Shown here piece by piece: positions 11,284 through 23,531 of a stretch of DNA of 64,000 bases; positions within the stretch are counted from its first letter, which is position 1; each line of letters opens with the position of its first letter. A model generated the notes under the pieces. That model was not told the origin of the DNA. It made no database searches and saw only the letters and a list, made by a program, of their open reading frames with translations. This DNA is from Rhododendron vialii (lineage: Eukaryota > Streptophyta > Magnoliopsida > Ericales > Ericaceae): contig NC_080567.1 in NCBI RefSeq assembly GCF_030253575.1, positions 37,787,501 through 37,851,500 on the forward strand, read 5' to 3'. Both the position numbers and the translations under genes were made by a program.

Positions 11284-14200
11284 CTATAAAAAGATACGGA
11301 CTATGGCAAGACCCACGGCGGAGATCGAGGCAAGTGTACCTATACAGACCTTGATCACGTCATACTTCGCTGCTTCCAGCTGGGCTCGTAGTGCATGAAT
11401 TTCCTGCAGATGGAACAAAAGTGAAATAAATGCTTCAAGTCGACAAGGAGAAAACACATTCAATTTCCACAAAATGCATATCATAAAGCTCACTCGATCG
11501 AGCTTGTTGGTGAGGTTGGTGGTTTCTGCATTTTGATTGGTGAGTTCATCCCGTATGCGCCTGCACTTAGTTGCAGTTAACAATTAAATGGTGGTGAAAA
11601 TAAAGAAAAATTAAATGAAAAGGCAGGGGAGGCCCTTTCTCACCCTCTTTCAAGGTTCAAATCCAAACGCTGCCCAGCTGTGACCTTGTCGATCTCATAC
11701 CTGTTTTAGAGCACATTTGTGTTGCCCTGATAAGTTTATGGTAGACAATATGATGGAAAAAACAAAAAATACATAAATACATACTGCTTTAAAAACAAAC
11801 CTTAGTTCACTGCGCATTTTCTCTATGTCATGCCGAAGCTTTTCAGTCTCACGTTGCAACAGAGAAAAATGATGCTCCTGCATCAAAGATTATTCTCTAT
11901 AACCATCGTAAAGGTGTGACAAAACACATGCTATGAACTGGGATGGCTAATTAGCGCTAGTTGAAACATAATGTAATCAGATACATGTTCAGTATTGTTA
12001 GAAGTGTTTATTAGAAAAAGTGGGTTTGTCCCACATCGTCTATCTTATGTATGTGTAACTCTCCAGAGTAATATCAATAAAGGTATATGTGTAAGGGTTC
12101 ATTAACACCATATACACTTTTCCTCATCTCTAATAACATGGTATCAGAGCTTAACCCTAATCCTAAACCACCACAATCCTAATACACCACCATCTTAACC
12201 TTAATCCTAAACCATACCCTAGCCTCTGCCTTAACCCTAACCCTAAACCTAGTTCACGATTACTGTTCATCGCGTACTGTTCACGATTACTGTTCACCGA
12301 CGTTACTGTTCATCACCTTTACAGTTACTGTTCATCCCTGTTTCGGCGACCATCTTCATGCACTGGCATGTATCGAAGTCAATCAGATCATTCTGTGTTT
12401 TCCCTTATGTCGGCTCGAGGGAAAGTATTGCTCATTGTCTATGTAGATGACATTATTATTACTGGAGATGATCAGATAGGGATTGGTGAGTTGAAACAGT
12501 TCTTACATAGTCAGTTTCACACTAAAGACTTGGGTAAGCTACGATATTTCTTGGGTATTGAGGTAGCAAGGTCAAAGGATGGGATTAGTTTGTCCCAGAG
12601 GAAATACGTGTTGGATATTCTAGAGGAGACAGGTTTGCTGGGAGCCAAACCCGTGGAGACTCCAATGGATCATAATGTCAAACTTTGCGTTGATCAGGGG
12701 GAGGAATTTCCTCATCCAGACCAATATCGTCGCTTGGTTGGTAAGTTAAATTATCTTACCAATACACGTCCTGATATCTCATTTGTTGTTAGTATGGTGA
12801 GTCAGTTTATGTCTGCTCCTCGTCTTCCACATTGGGAAGCTTGTATTCGTATTGTGAAGTATCTTAAGGCTCATCCTGGATGTGGTCTATTTTACCGTTC
12901 CAATGGTCATTTGCGTGTTGAGGCATTTACTGATGCAGATTGGGCAGGGTCACCTTCTGATAGACGTTCAACAACTGGTTACTGTACATTTGTTGGTGGC
13001 AACTTAGTTACCTGGAAAAGTAAAAAACAGGCTGTTGTTGCAAGGTCTAGTGCAGAAGCAGAGTATCGTGCCATGGCTCATACTACATGTGAAGTTGTTT
13101 GGTTGAGATCATTTCTTGAGGAGCTGGAATTTCGGGTGCAGTTACCCATTCCTATGTATTGTGACAATCAGGCGGCAATACATATCGCTTCGAACCCTGT
13201 GTTTCATGAGAGAACCAAACATATTGAGGTAGATTGTCATATCGTTCGAGAGAAGGTTGATGCTGGTGTGTTGGCTATGCCTTTTGTGTCCACAGGTGCT
13301 CAGATAGCAGATGTTTTTACCAAATCACTGTTTAAACCTCGTTTAGAATTTTTATGTAACAAGCTGGGAATTTGTGATATCTATTCTCCAGCTTGAGGGG
13401 GAGTGTTAAAAGTGTTTATTAGAGAAAGTTGGTTTGTCCCACATCGTCTATCTTATGTATGTGTAACTCTCCAGAGTAATATAAATAAAGGTATATGTGT
13501 AAGGGTTCATTAACACCCTATACACTTTTCCTCATCTCTAATAAAAAGTATATAACAAAATCATAATGATTGGTTTAGGGAAATTCAGTTAGGATAAAAC
13601 CACAATATAATTAAAAATGAGTAAACTTAAGCATGCATGGAATCCATATTGGCCTTGCCTTTTTCAAACTTTAGAAAAAGCCAAAAATAACCAAAATAAG
13701 CCAACCATATTGATGGGGCTGCATGTCATTACATTGACGATGGGACGACCAAAAGTTTGACTAGTGTTGCCACGTAAGCAGAGAGTAAACGGGAGAGAGA
13801 GAAGCGACAGAAGCAGACTGAGAGAGATTTAATGCATGCATGTGCATGTGTATCGGTTGTGCAGTAAATCACGATAAAATTGTAAAATTACACCCCACAA
13901 GACCTACACAGTATTGCACTTATAGGGCAAGGATTCCCCAATCCATGACCTAAAAAATTGAGATCGGCTAGGCATTATCTCATTTTTTTTGCCAAAACAT
14001 AAAAAAGTCCAGAAAAGACAACAAAAAAAAAAAACACTTTTGGTTAGCCCAAAATGTTGAACATGTATTTTCTATTGTTGATATTTGGTGAACATATATC
14101 ATCAACATGTGTTTCAGTATATGTTGATTGTTGAGGTAGATAAATTAGGTAGTATTTGGGTATGTATTTATTGCATTTTTAGGAATGAAAAAGATGGTAT

Positions 14201-17200
14201 AAAAGGCTAAAGACGAGATGAAGGCAAAATGGGGAATGAATCTCCCCTTTTGCCTGACCTTGCCAATTTCAGTCACCTTTAGTGACAGCTGACTAACGGC
14301 TGGGGGTATGTGCCGCCGACATCTAAACCAGAAAGAAGGATAGTGCAACGGCTGGGGGTATGTGCAACCGACATCTAAACCAGAAGGGAGGACAGTGCAC
14401 TTTCTAAAACCTGACGGGAGGTTTGTGTTGTCAGAAACCTCAGGAGAGGTAAGTGAAATTTACCCTACAAGAAGAGGAATAAGTTATCGAAGATTTTGAG
14501 CCATCAGAATTTTCATTCATAGTAAAGTTTCGAAGGCATGAATAAAATCTACATGTTTGTGAGATTTAAGGCAATCATATGCAATATATGCATATCGATG
14601 CTCTGGACTATAAATGAAGGAAGCATGGTAATATGCATAAAAATTGAATTGGGTCTATAAGCCTGCCCTCTCTGATGCCATTTGGCTTTGATTTGAGGGC
14701 ATGGTTCGGCAGTAAAACATGTACAGGGGGCCACTGTTTCGGTGGTATTCTAAGCGCAGCCACTTTGTGTATATTGCCAAAGGTTAGGTCTGTTTTCAAT
14801 CCTCCCCCGCTCATACCCCAATGATTGGGGACTATATCGGTTCTGTTGTTATTGTTGTTGCAACATATGCAGTCTTGTCCTCCTTAAGTCCATGTTCCAT
14901 TTTGTGTGCTCAAAGAATCATTTATATCATCCATTACAAATTATCTCATTCATCTTTGTTAAACTTCCTCTCAAACCTACTTGTACCATCTCATGTATCT
15001 ATTCATTCTTATCCTCCTTTTGAGCACACAAAACACTTGAAGCACTTCTTCCGGTACTCAGCTTTGTCTAGGAAGCATCACCACCTCAGTTTAGTTTCAT
15101 CAACTAAACCAAGCACCATCATACCTATACATGGATATTCACCTCATCCATATCTATAGTCATACAGGCTTGATGCATATCCTTAACGTGAACAAATGAT
15201 TGCAGAAATCATTAATACTTCCAATGGTATGCTCATTACCACCATAGTTTCACTACATACGTCCATCATTTCATTGAACCTACTTCTACTGTCATTTTTC
15301 TTTTCCAAAACCATCAATATCATATCTCAAGAGACCCTATCATATTCTTTCTCCAACATTACATCAATCATAGATGAACATCTCTCTTCTTTACTACACA
15401 TCCATTTTCATTAGCTCATTAACAAACAAATTGCTTTCATTATCTCTCAGGCATAGGTCCAAATTTATTATATCAAATAACTGTTTCCAGTCTCAATCTA
15501 TGCTCTATACACTCAGACAATTGTACAGTACGGCAATTAAACTTAACATTGCTCCAGTTTCTACAAACCTTGAATAGCTCCTAAATTTTTAATTAGCTAG
15601 TCATCTGGTGTTCATTTTCTCTACCACAGTATACTGAAAAGTTAATGTGAAGTTGTGAACCAAAATAAGCACACATCGCTTAGCCATTGCAAACCTTATT
15701 AGTGGTGTCATCTGACCTTAGAACTCAATACGCTTACAAACTTTTCAAAGCATTCTCCATATTAGAGATCCTAATGCAATTAATGAATTTTTTTTTCGCC
15801 GTTCATAAAAAAGAGACCCTAATGCAACATTGAAGTCTACCCCTGCAGAGTCTTGCCAATCACCCCACTACCTATCATTTCCTTCTTGAGCTAAATGCCT
15901 GTTTGATTTTCATCAATAACCTCGCCCCTCCTCTACGATTTCCTCATTTTGCACCAAAACTTAAGAATACTCATTCTCGATACACCTAACGTGACTAAAG
16001 CTCTAGCCTTCATCTCTCTCAGCTATCTCCCCCTCCTTAGTGATTAAATTATTAATACATGTGATCCTATTTGTAAAAGGGGTAAAAAGAAAGAAAAAAG
16101 GTATCAAAACACCCATGTTTGATGTCGCAGAAAGATTACAACCATGTGATCTTATTTGAATTCGACGTTTAGTTCTTCTCTATGCAAGAATAGATGACAA
16201 TTTGGCATTTGGTAGACTATTTTATGGATTTTTTACAAGTTACACTTTCTAAACTTCCTTGTCGTAATGTTTATTACTTGAGAAATTGGTGTATGATATT
16301 TTTTATATTTTTTCTTCGTAATACACATAATGGCTTTGTTCGTTTTGGGATCTCAAAACTCCTGGGCACGGTCTCCAATAATTTTTTTTTATCCCTCTCC
16401 ACTCATTACTCCCAAAAACCTCCCTCAAAATCCAAACCGAACAGGGCCAACATGACTAAAACTATGGTCTTCATCTCTCTCAGTTTTCTCCCCGTCCTTA
16501 GTGATTAACTTATGAATAAGGGTGATCCTACTCGTAAAGGGGTAAAAAGAAAGGAAAAAAGTATGGAAATAACCATGTTGCATAAAGATTATAAATCAGA
16601 AAGACTAGGAACCTTTGGCAAACAGAAATGCAGAAACCAATAAGTACCTGGGAACTTTCTACTTCAGATTTGAACTTGGACAGGTTCGCATCTTGAACCA
16701 TCGAAACCTTCAAAAACACAAACACACACAAAAAGAAGAACATTACCTTGATCAGGCCCAAAGTAATGCAATTGTTTTCTTACTAATTTACTATGAATGT
16801 ATCACAGGGTGTTTAATCCAAAAGACAAAAACAATATTTGCCAAATAACCACACACTGCCTGACTTAAAAAAAAAGAATGATATACCAAACTTCTCATAA
16901 ACCTTACTTTCTCCATTTGTCCTTTAGAAACAAAAGTGTGAGCCACATTCTCCAAGCTATCATTCAAAACCTCAGTAATCGCAGATGTTATTGCCTCTGC
17001 CTGCTTGGAAGGCACACCTTGTGCTTCTAAACTCCTCACCTGTCGTAACAACCAAGTACCTTGTCATTCTATCAACAAACTTATTTCCAACAGCAAAATA
17101 CTGGCTACTAAGCACCTCATTGTTATCTCACACACAAATACGAGATAAATGGAGGTTCAATATCCCAAATCAACTAACAAATAGGCAGTTTTTGGCTGTT

Positions 17201-17915
17201 TAGAACAAAAGCAAACAAAACAAGAAAAGCACAACTGTTTCATGGACTGACTATTTCAGATTGTCATTTCCAGGGCTGATAAAGGAACCAGCTCGAGTTG
17301 AACTTGTATTCGCTCGTTAAAAGCTCGTTCCAGATCGGATTATTATGTTAACAAACAAAACTTGAGCATTTTTTTAAGCTCGTTAAGCTTTCCAACTGCC
17401 AAGCTCGAACAAGCTAATACTCGGCTCAGCTCGGCTCGCTCGACTCACGATGTATAAGATTCAAGCTACTCATGTTCGGCTCGGTTAAAGCTTCCTCGAG
17501 ATCAGCTCGTCATAAACAAAATAACGCTTGAACACAATTTAAAACTCTTTAAGTTTCCAAATTCAAACAAAGCTCGAACAACCAAATGCTCGGCATTTAT
17601 TCTGTTTCCTCCTTTCCTTAACATTAAAAAATAACATCAGAAAGATAAGAAGGTAGTAAATTTTACCAGCGCTAACGTGTCAACGAGGAAAACACGTTTT
17701 CCGTTAGGTTTAGAAAGCTGAGAGATGTGCCTAGAGTCAAATCGGTTGACACTCGAATTCGACGACGAAGAACCGCTAACATTCGTCCAATATCCCTCCA
17801 ATTGGAGCTTCTCAGCAGCGGGACCGGGCGCCTTGGACGTATTAAACCGTCGTGGTTTGGTCAACGATAGTCCAGAATACGCACCTAATTGAACCGCTCG
17901 CTTGCACGCCGCCAT
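11284..17915 (-). CDS. DUF1640 / CCDC90-type mitochondrial coiled-coil protein
   Basis: Seven exons on the minus strand: 17915-17667, 17039-16908, 16707-16648, 11877-11801, 11700-11644, 11560-11494 and 11403-11284. All join in frame and give 253 residues. The N-terminus (MAACKRAVQLGAYSGLS) is basic and Ser-rich, like a mitochondrial presequence. Then come VRSLEAQGVPSKQAEAITSA, a long coiled coil (about 105-215) containing EIDKVTAGQRLDLNLERGR, and a C-terminal membrane helix near VCIGTLASISAVGLAIV. This is the DUF1640 family (yeast Fmp32, animal MCUR1/CCDC90B). Animal members regulate the calcium uniporter or scaffold inner-membrane complexes; the plant role is not established here. Intron 3 (4.77 kb) holds a Copia insertion. 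The ATG at 17915 is the only in-frame ATG before the presequence. Confidence 0.88.
11991..13551 (+). mobile_element. Internally deleted Copia retrotransposon with 5-bp target duplication
   Basis: Two LTRs of 143 bp (11996-12138 and 13404-13546) differ at about six positions. They are flanked by perfect AGTAT duplications (11991-11995 and 13547-13551). The primer site TGGTATCAGAGC (12139-12150), complementary to initiator Met tRNA, directly follows the 5' LTR. The polypurine tract TTGAGGGGGAG (13393-13403) precedes the 3' LTR. Gag, protease, integrase and the start of reverse transcriptase are missing. The element lies antisense within intron 3 of the DUF1640 gene, well away from its splice sites. 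Confidence 0.95.
12368..13396 (+). CDS. Copia reverse transcriptase C-terminal part plus RNase H
   Basis: An uninterrupted frame of 342 codons reads into the catalytic YVDDIIITGDD of the Copia reverse transcriptase. The Copia phrases LGKLRYFLGIEVARSKDGIS and TRPDISFVVSMVSQFM follow. The RNase H part has FTDADWAG, SSAEAEYRAMA and YCDNQAAIHIA, with the ERTKHIEVDCHIVRE tail. The N-terminal half of the polyprotein is absent, so this is not autonomous. The frame being open argues for a recent insertion. Upstream (12,150-12,360) is a leader with degenerate repeats of TTACTGTTCA. Confidence 0.9.
   Translation: MYRSQSDHSVFSLMSARGKVLLIVYVDDIIITGDDQIGIGELKQFLHSQFHTKDLGKLRYFLGIEVARSKDGISLSQRKYVLDILEETGLLGAKPVETPMDHNVKLCVDQGEEFPHPDQYRRLVGKLNYLTNTRPDISFVVSMVSQFMSAPRLPHWEACIRIVKYLKAHPGCGLFYRSNGHLRVEAFTDADWAGSPSDRRSTTGYCTFVGGNLVTWKSKKQAVVARSSAEAEYRAMAHTTCEVVWLRSFLEELEFRVQLPIPMYCDNQAAIHIASNPVFHERTKHIEVDCHIVREKVDAGVLAMPFVSTGAQIADVFTKSLFKPRLEFLCNKLGICDIYSPA
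14295..14402. repeat. Tandem duplication of about 54 bp
   Basis: Two adjacent copies of a unit containing ACGGCTGGGGGTATGTGC and GACATCTAAACCAGAA, with a few mismatches, inside intron 3 of the DUF1640 gene. Confidence 0.7.
14640..14870 (+). mobile_element. Probable 3' end of an RTE-type LINE
   Basis: The sequence runs through CAATCCTCCCCCGCTCATA and GATTGGGGACTATATCGG and ends in TTGTTATTGTTGTTG. This is the layout of many plant RTE LINE tails, with a CCTCCCC-rich segment followed by a GTT repeat. No reverse transcriptase remains. Assignment is by resemblance only. Confidence 0.4.
17273..17595. repeat. GCTCG-rich interspersed repeat, copy 2
   Basis: Starts CAGGGCTGATAAAGGAACC and is filled with GCTCGTT, GGCTCG and GAGCTTG words. 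It is more degenerate than the copy at 2148-2431. It lies in intron 1 of the DUF1640 gene, close to exon 1. Confidence 0.5.
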
Positions 17916-18104
17916 TCCTCGAAACCGAGTACGAAATCTTCGAAGCAAATGAAAGAGGTATCGACGACCGGATGGATTGCTACGAAAAGAGGAAGGGCAG
18001 TTTGGTCATTGTTGACCAAGGTGGAAATTCTTCGAATTGGTTTCCTGATGATCAACCGGATAGAACAAGGCGTTCAATCCTAGAAGATCAACTAACAACT
18101 AACA

Positions 18105-18112
<8 letters not shown>

Positions 18113-18148
<36 letters not shown>
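18113..18148. repeat. CT microsatellite
   Basis: About 18 CT units, upstream of the DUF1640 start codon. Confidence 0.9.
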
Positions 18149-18151
<3 letters not shown>

Positions 18152-18479
18152 AGGAAACCAATTAGAAGAGAGAGATTTCAAAAATAGGTCTTCGATTGGA
18201 GGTGATCGCTATGAAACAGTTTCTTTCTCCTAACGAGAGAGAGAGAGAGGGGTAATTGATGAGAGGCGGTAGAGGTGACAAATGGACCGGTTCGTCGATG
18301 GATTGGTAAGGGTGAAGGAGAGAAAGCGCTTTCGCTTGCTTTATCTCTGGTTAAATACGCTTCGGAGATGTACGCGGAAGGACGATTTGGTTCTTTGGTT
18401 TTTTGCCCAAATAGCGTTCTCAATGTCTGCGTGATAATCTTTCCTTCTCTTACTTCGGGGGACTTTCTATTTTAGGCCG

Positions 18480-18965
18480 CGTTTGGACGAGTGATTTTCA
18501 GCAACAGAAATCAGATTATTTTTCCTCCCTCCCCCTTCATTTTCATTTCTCCCGGTAATACCTCTACGAGTCCAAGAGACATCCGGTAGTACCGATTTTC
18601 TTACTAGTACGGTACGTATTGGTACCAGTGACATACTAGGTACCATTTTGGATTTATCACTATTATTTTCCTATCTAAAAGAATTTTATAGTATAATATA
18701 CACTTTTTAAAACAAAAAAATAAAAAAATATTCCTGTATTTGTTCGGTACGGTCTGGAATTTTCCCGGTACCGTCTGGTATTTGCCAGGTATTGTCCGGT
18801 ACTTGAAGAAAAAAATAAATTTAAAAGTAATTCGATACTGTCCGGTATTGGCCGGTATCTTCAGTACCGTTCGGTATTCGAGCCGGAACGAAATTAAAAG
18901 TATAAGATATCGGATATGAACAATACCGATACGTACCGGTCCGTATGGTACGGGATTCATAACCT
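18480..18965. repeat. Degenerate CGGTA-word repeat
   Basis: A block with many variants of TCCGGTA, CGGTACCGT and TGGTATT in both orientations, centred on 18,580-18,960. No coding potential. It begins after a CCGCGTTTGGACGAGTG phrase that resembles a transposon end, but no partner end was found. The following stretch to about 19,600 holds nothing I can name and includes the NERD 3' flank. Confidence 0.5.
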
Positions 18966-19808
18966 TGAAACAGATTCTCAATTATTGGAAAATGACATCA
19001 ATAGAATATGGGGGGCGGTTTGTGCTCTAGTTAAAATTGGTCAAACCATAGACTTATTACGTATTAAGAGCTCGTTTCCATGACAGGTATAAGCGTCGAA
19101 TTAGACTATATGCCTAACGGGTGATCACATAGCTGAAGTTCGGTTAAAATTTTCTTTATTTCAACTAAACATGTTTGTTATTTTAATTAAACATGCATCG
19201 TATATGTGAATCCATAAAATGGAGTATAAAATACAATACCATGAGAAGAGTGGTATTATTGATGTCATTATTGTTGGGGCAAATATATCTCACGGGACGA
19301 TGGATCCATTCACTACTAAATATTGTAAAGCAAACCTATCCTAAGTATATACTGGAGTTAGAGATAATCAAGTATAAGAAATACCAAGATATATATGCAT
19401 GTAAATAGTAGGAGTACTAATCTTTACACGCATTCTACCAACCCAAAAGAAAACTTGCTGGAAGCCTTGTTGTAATGACCTGTATCTGAATTGTCCCATT
19501 TTTTTTAGTTTTATACGTCCAACAACAACAATCACTAAAATAATACTGTACCATAAAAAGCTCAACGCCAAAATGCCAAAAAAAAAAAAAAGAAAAAGAA
19601 AAAGAAGAAAGAAAGAGAGAAAGAAACTGTAGTTTTTGGTAGAGTATTATTGCCAAAAAGGTAAATTAACGGTGCTGCTAAACTGCCGAAGTTCTACAAT
19701 TATAATAAACCACCAAAAGGCTGAAGAAACTCGAAAAACTGCCTAATTAGCAAAATCTGTACAATATCCTGCGTCGCTATTTGCCCACTGCTACGAGATT
19801 CGAGAGTT

Positions 19809-22800
19809 TCACGTGTGCAGCATATCGCAATAAGTTCCCTTCTTGCAATGCCCGTGCTTATGGTAAGGGCAAACTGTATTCGGACCTTTCTGTAAGCCAC
19901 CACTGCCACTGCCAAATGACGACTGCCTGGTGTTGTTCCACCGCTCGCCGCCGCCAAAACCAACCCTATCCCTTTGGCCCGAGAAACTATTCCGATTGTG
20001 TTGTTTATCGTCTCCCCGCATCCCGGAATTCCCAGGAGCCGATGAGCCCCACCCTGGATTTGAATTTCCAGGTGCTGCTGGCCCTTGAACAGTAGTGGTT
20101 CCTGGATTTCCATTTGGGGTGCCCCAAACAGTATTCACATTTCCCGGTGCCTGTCCTTGAACATTGTATCCTGTATTCCCAGTCGGTGCAACCCAGCCAA
20201 GATTTCCATTTGCTGGTTGAATACCAGATCCCGGATTACCTACTTGTGGGATACCAGATCCTGGATTACCTGTTTGCGGAGCCCAGCCTGGGTTTACATT
20301 ACCCGGCGGAATACCTTGAACCATAGCTCCAGGATTTCCAGGGGTTGCAACCCATCCTGGATTAATAGTCCCTTGAACAGGGGCCCCCCAATTCATATTT
20401 GTAGCTCCAGGTGCGGGTCCTACCCAACCCATGTTTGGATTTCCAGGCATCGGAACCCAGACAGTATTTACATTATTTTGCACAGGGGGAAAAGCATTAT
20501 TTTGGGCCACACCCATGCCCCAAGGTACATTGGGTGGAGCTGCAGGCTGGATGTTAGGTTGATTATTCGCAACTACTGGAGGCCTCCAAGGATCAGGTTG
20601 AGGAAAAGCTGGGAAAACTTGAGTGGAGAAGTTTCCAGTAGGATTCTGGATAGTAGATGGAACACCACCCCATTGACCATAAGCTGGAAGTGAAGGATTA
20701 GGTTCGGAATTCTGAGCTGCAGCGCCACCCCAGGTTTGAGTAGTTTCAGTCCCTGCATTTTGATGAGGTGCGGCAACCATTTCTTGTGTTTGGACCGAAC
20801 CAGCTCCCCATTGTTGAGTTTCAACAGAAGGTTGTATCCCATGAGATTCACTGGTCAAAATTGTTTGAGAAGCAGGTAGAGCAGTTGTGGTGCCTACATA
20901 AATACCCTGCTGCTCAGATCTAGGAACCAGAAGAGAACTCGAAGAATCATTTTCAGAACCCCTAATAGACTCCCTACCAGAACTCAATACTGAAAGAGGG
21001 GTTGAAACACCTAATGATTCCATTGCAGCGTGCTCTTTGCTTCCACTTTGAGCGAACTGACCACTACTGACTGATGTAGCTACAGAAGGAGAGTGTGTGG
21101 GTCCTCCAGTCCATCGTGGAGTACTTGACATTGGAGTGGGAGACGGAAGGTTTGTTGAGTCATTTCTGCGGTAATCAGAACCCAACCTGTCAGCAGAACC
21201 TTTAGGGACCTCAACCGAAGGAGTGGCCCAGCCACTTGAAGAACTTGGCTCCAGTTGAGACCGAACACCAACTTCCTTTCTATGGTGTAAAGATGCTCCA
21301 TAAGGCATCCCAGCAGGTGTGGATGAGAGACGTGGACTATGCACAGTTTGAGGAGGCACTGTAGAATTGTTGTCCATCGGTGGCAACTCTTTCTTCTGAA
21401 AAAACCTCCCAGCTAACGCATCTTTCAAAAGCAAAGAATCGTCTTGCTTTTCAGTGGTTCTCCAAATTCTCAGATCGACGGGAAAGTATCCATTACTATT
21501 CCACTTACGCAGCTGAACTAATGAAAATGGTCCTTGAATTTTTCCAGCTGGATCCTGATAATGCCATATTTTCTCGCTTTCGTTGATTTTAGTAGCAGTT
21601 TCTGCTACCCCGGCAGCAGCTAGAGATGGCTGCGAAGTTTCTGATGCAGCAGCACCAGAAAACGATTCTGATCTTGCAAAAGAACGGCTATCCCGTCCGA
21701 TGGTTTCAGAATTGGTACCTAAGCGCACCTTGTCCATGTTCGCTTCTCTGTCTCTCCCCTGATTCCATACATTTTCATTCTTTATCTCACCCACAGCGGT
21801 AGCCTCTTCACTTTTGATAGGGAAATCCTTATTAGAGACGTTTCTGTTTGTTTCCCAATTCTTGCCAGAACTTGTCCTTGTACTGCTCCCAGAATCCACT
21901 GGAGAAAAATTTCCTCTGCGGGGAGAGATTGGTTCCCTTCCTATCCTGTTAAAGCCAGACCCTTGTGGCCTCGAGAAATTTTCTGCACACACAAGAGTAA
22001 GGTGGAAAATTAATATTATAGCCAAAACGGCTTAATTAAAATCAAAACTAGTCTGGAAACAACATGATAACACAGATTGGACCTTGTTTGTTATCCTCCA
22101 TTTCAGAATCCTCTTCTTCAGACTCATAACTTGGATCCATTTTTGGGTCTGCATGTATTTTTGGAACTTCCTCGAGCCTACGCATACGCTCTTCAGGTGT
22201 TTTCAGAAGCTGCAGTTTCTCTACGCACTCCCTTAGCGTAAAACTCAGTCAAGGATTACTTCCCAACAATCAGAGCAAACTAAGGCCAATAACTCAAATC
22301 CAAACAAGCATACTAGTTCACTAGACCCAGCTCATAAACAAAAAGACCACCAACGCCAAACCAGACCTCATATAAGTTTAAATATAGTAAGCAATGAAGT
22401 GATGCAACCCTCTAGACAACTAACCTTCGGATATCAGCCATTGATAAAGATGATGATTCTCATGGAATTCTCAAAAAAAAAAAAAACAAGGACGTTTGGT
22501 ATGCACAACAGGTGACAAAAGGTAAGAAAAATCAGACTACACAAATTATTCATAACCAGTTACAGCAACACTACAACTTAAGAGTGATACCTACTAGAGA
22601 CTTTTTCAGCCTCATCCCCGGGAGCATCCAATATTGTAACTAAGCTTTTGAAAACGTGAAAGCTTTAGTCCTCAAAGACTAAATGAACGTAACAAGATTT
22701 TAGTTGGCGATTCTGTCAGCACCAACAGCAGAGTCCATGGAGGATCCCTTTGAAGTAAAGCATAAGGATACATATTAACCAGAAGAAGACAGTGAAGTTT

Positions 22801-23469
22801 CCAGACACATAAAAGGCGGCCAACAGAATCAGCTCCATCCTAAAAGGGCCGTTATACAACAAACACAGGTTCCTTAACAACCATAGAGTACAAAAGTTGC
22901 TTTTGTGGGTATTGTACATAAACCACTTGGTTGGACTTGAGAGATTTCAACCGCTAATCTGGTCGAGTTGGGGGGAGATCAATACTAGAGTATACTCGCA
23001 TTCTTTTGAAAAACGGAAACACAAACACATTTGTTTGTCAGAATTTATAAAAACAACACACATAACTCTACATAGACGCTCTCCAGGCACACCCAATCCT
23101 ACATACACGACTATCGAGAAAAATTATAATCTCAAAAGCTAAAAGCAACATTCTCCTTGGTGAAGCGGGCATAGACACGAATATGTGTGTGTGCATGCTG
23201 ATATAAGCATACAAGAACAAAATGAATGTGATTCTCTGAGATAGCACCAATGGATCAATGTATGCACAAGCATGATGACAATAATTACATCACTATCCGA
23301 GATTGAACTCAATTGAGATTGGCCGGTGATTCCAAGACCCAAACCATTTGGAAGCCACACTCTCCCTCATTTTTTTTGGAAGAAAGGAAAGTGGCGACAT
23401 CATGTAACTCATCAAGCCACAAACACTACAAAGTACAAAGCGCATACATATTTAGGCACATCTTTCCAC

Positions 23470-23531
<62 letters not shown>

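Noticed and set aside
14821-15577. Series of plus-strand ORFs in DUF1640 intron 3
   Set aside because: Low complexity and hydrophobic, with no domain; directly follows a LINE-like tail inside an intron.
20085-20693. Plus-strand ORF of 202 codons
   Set aside because: Antisense shadow of NERD exon 10.
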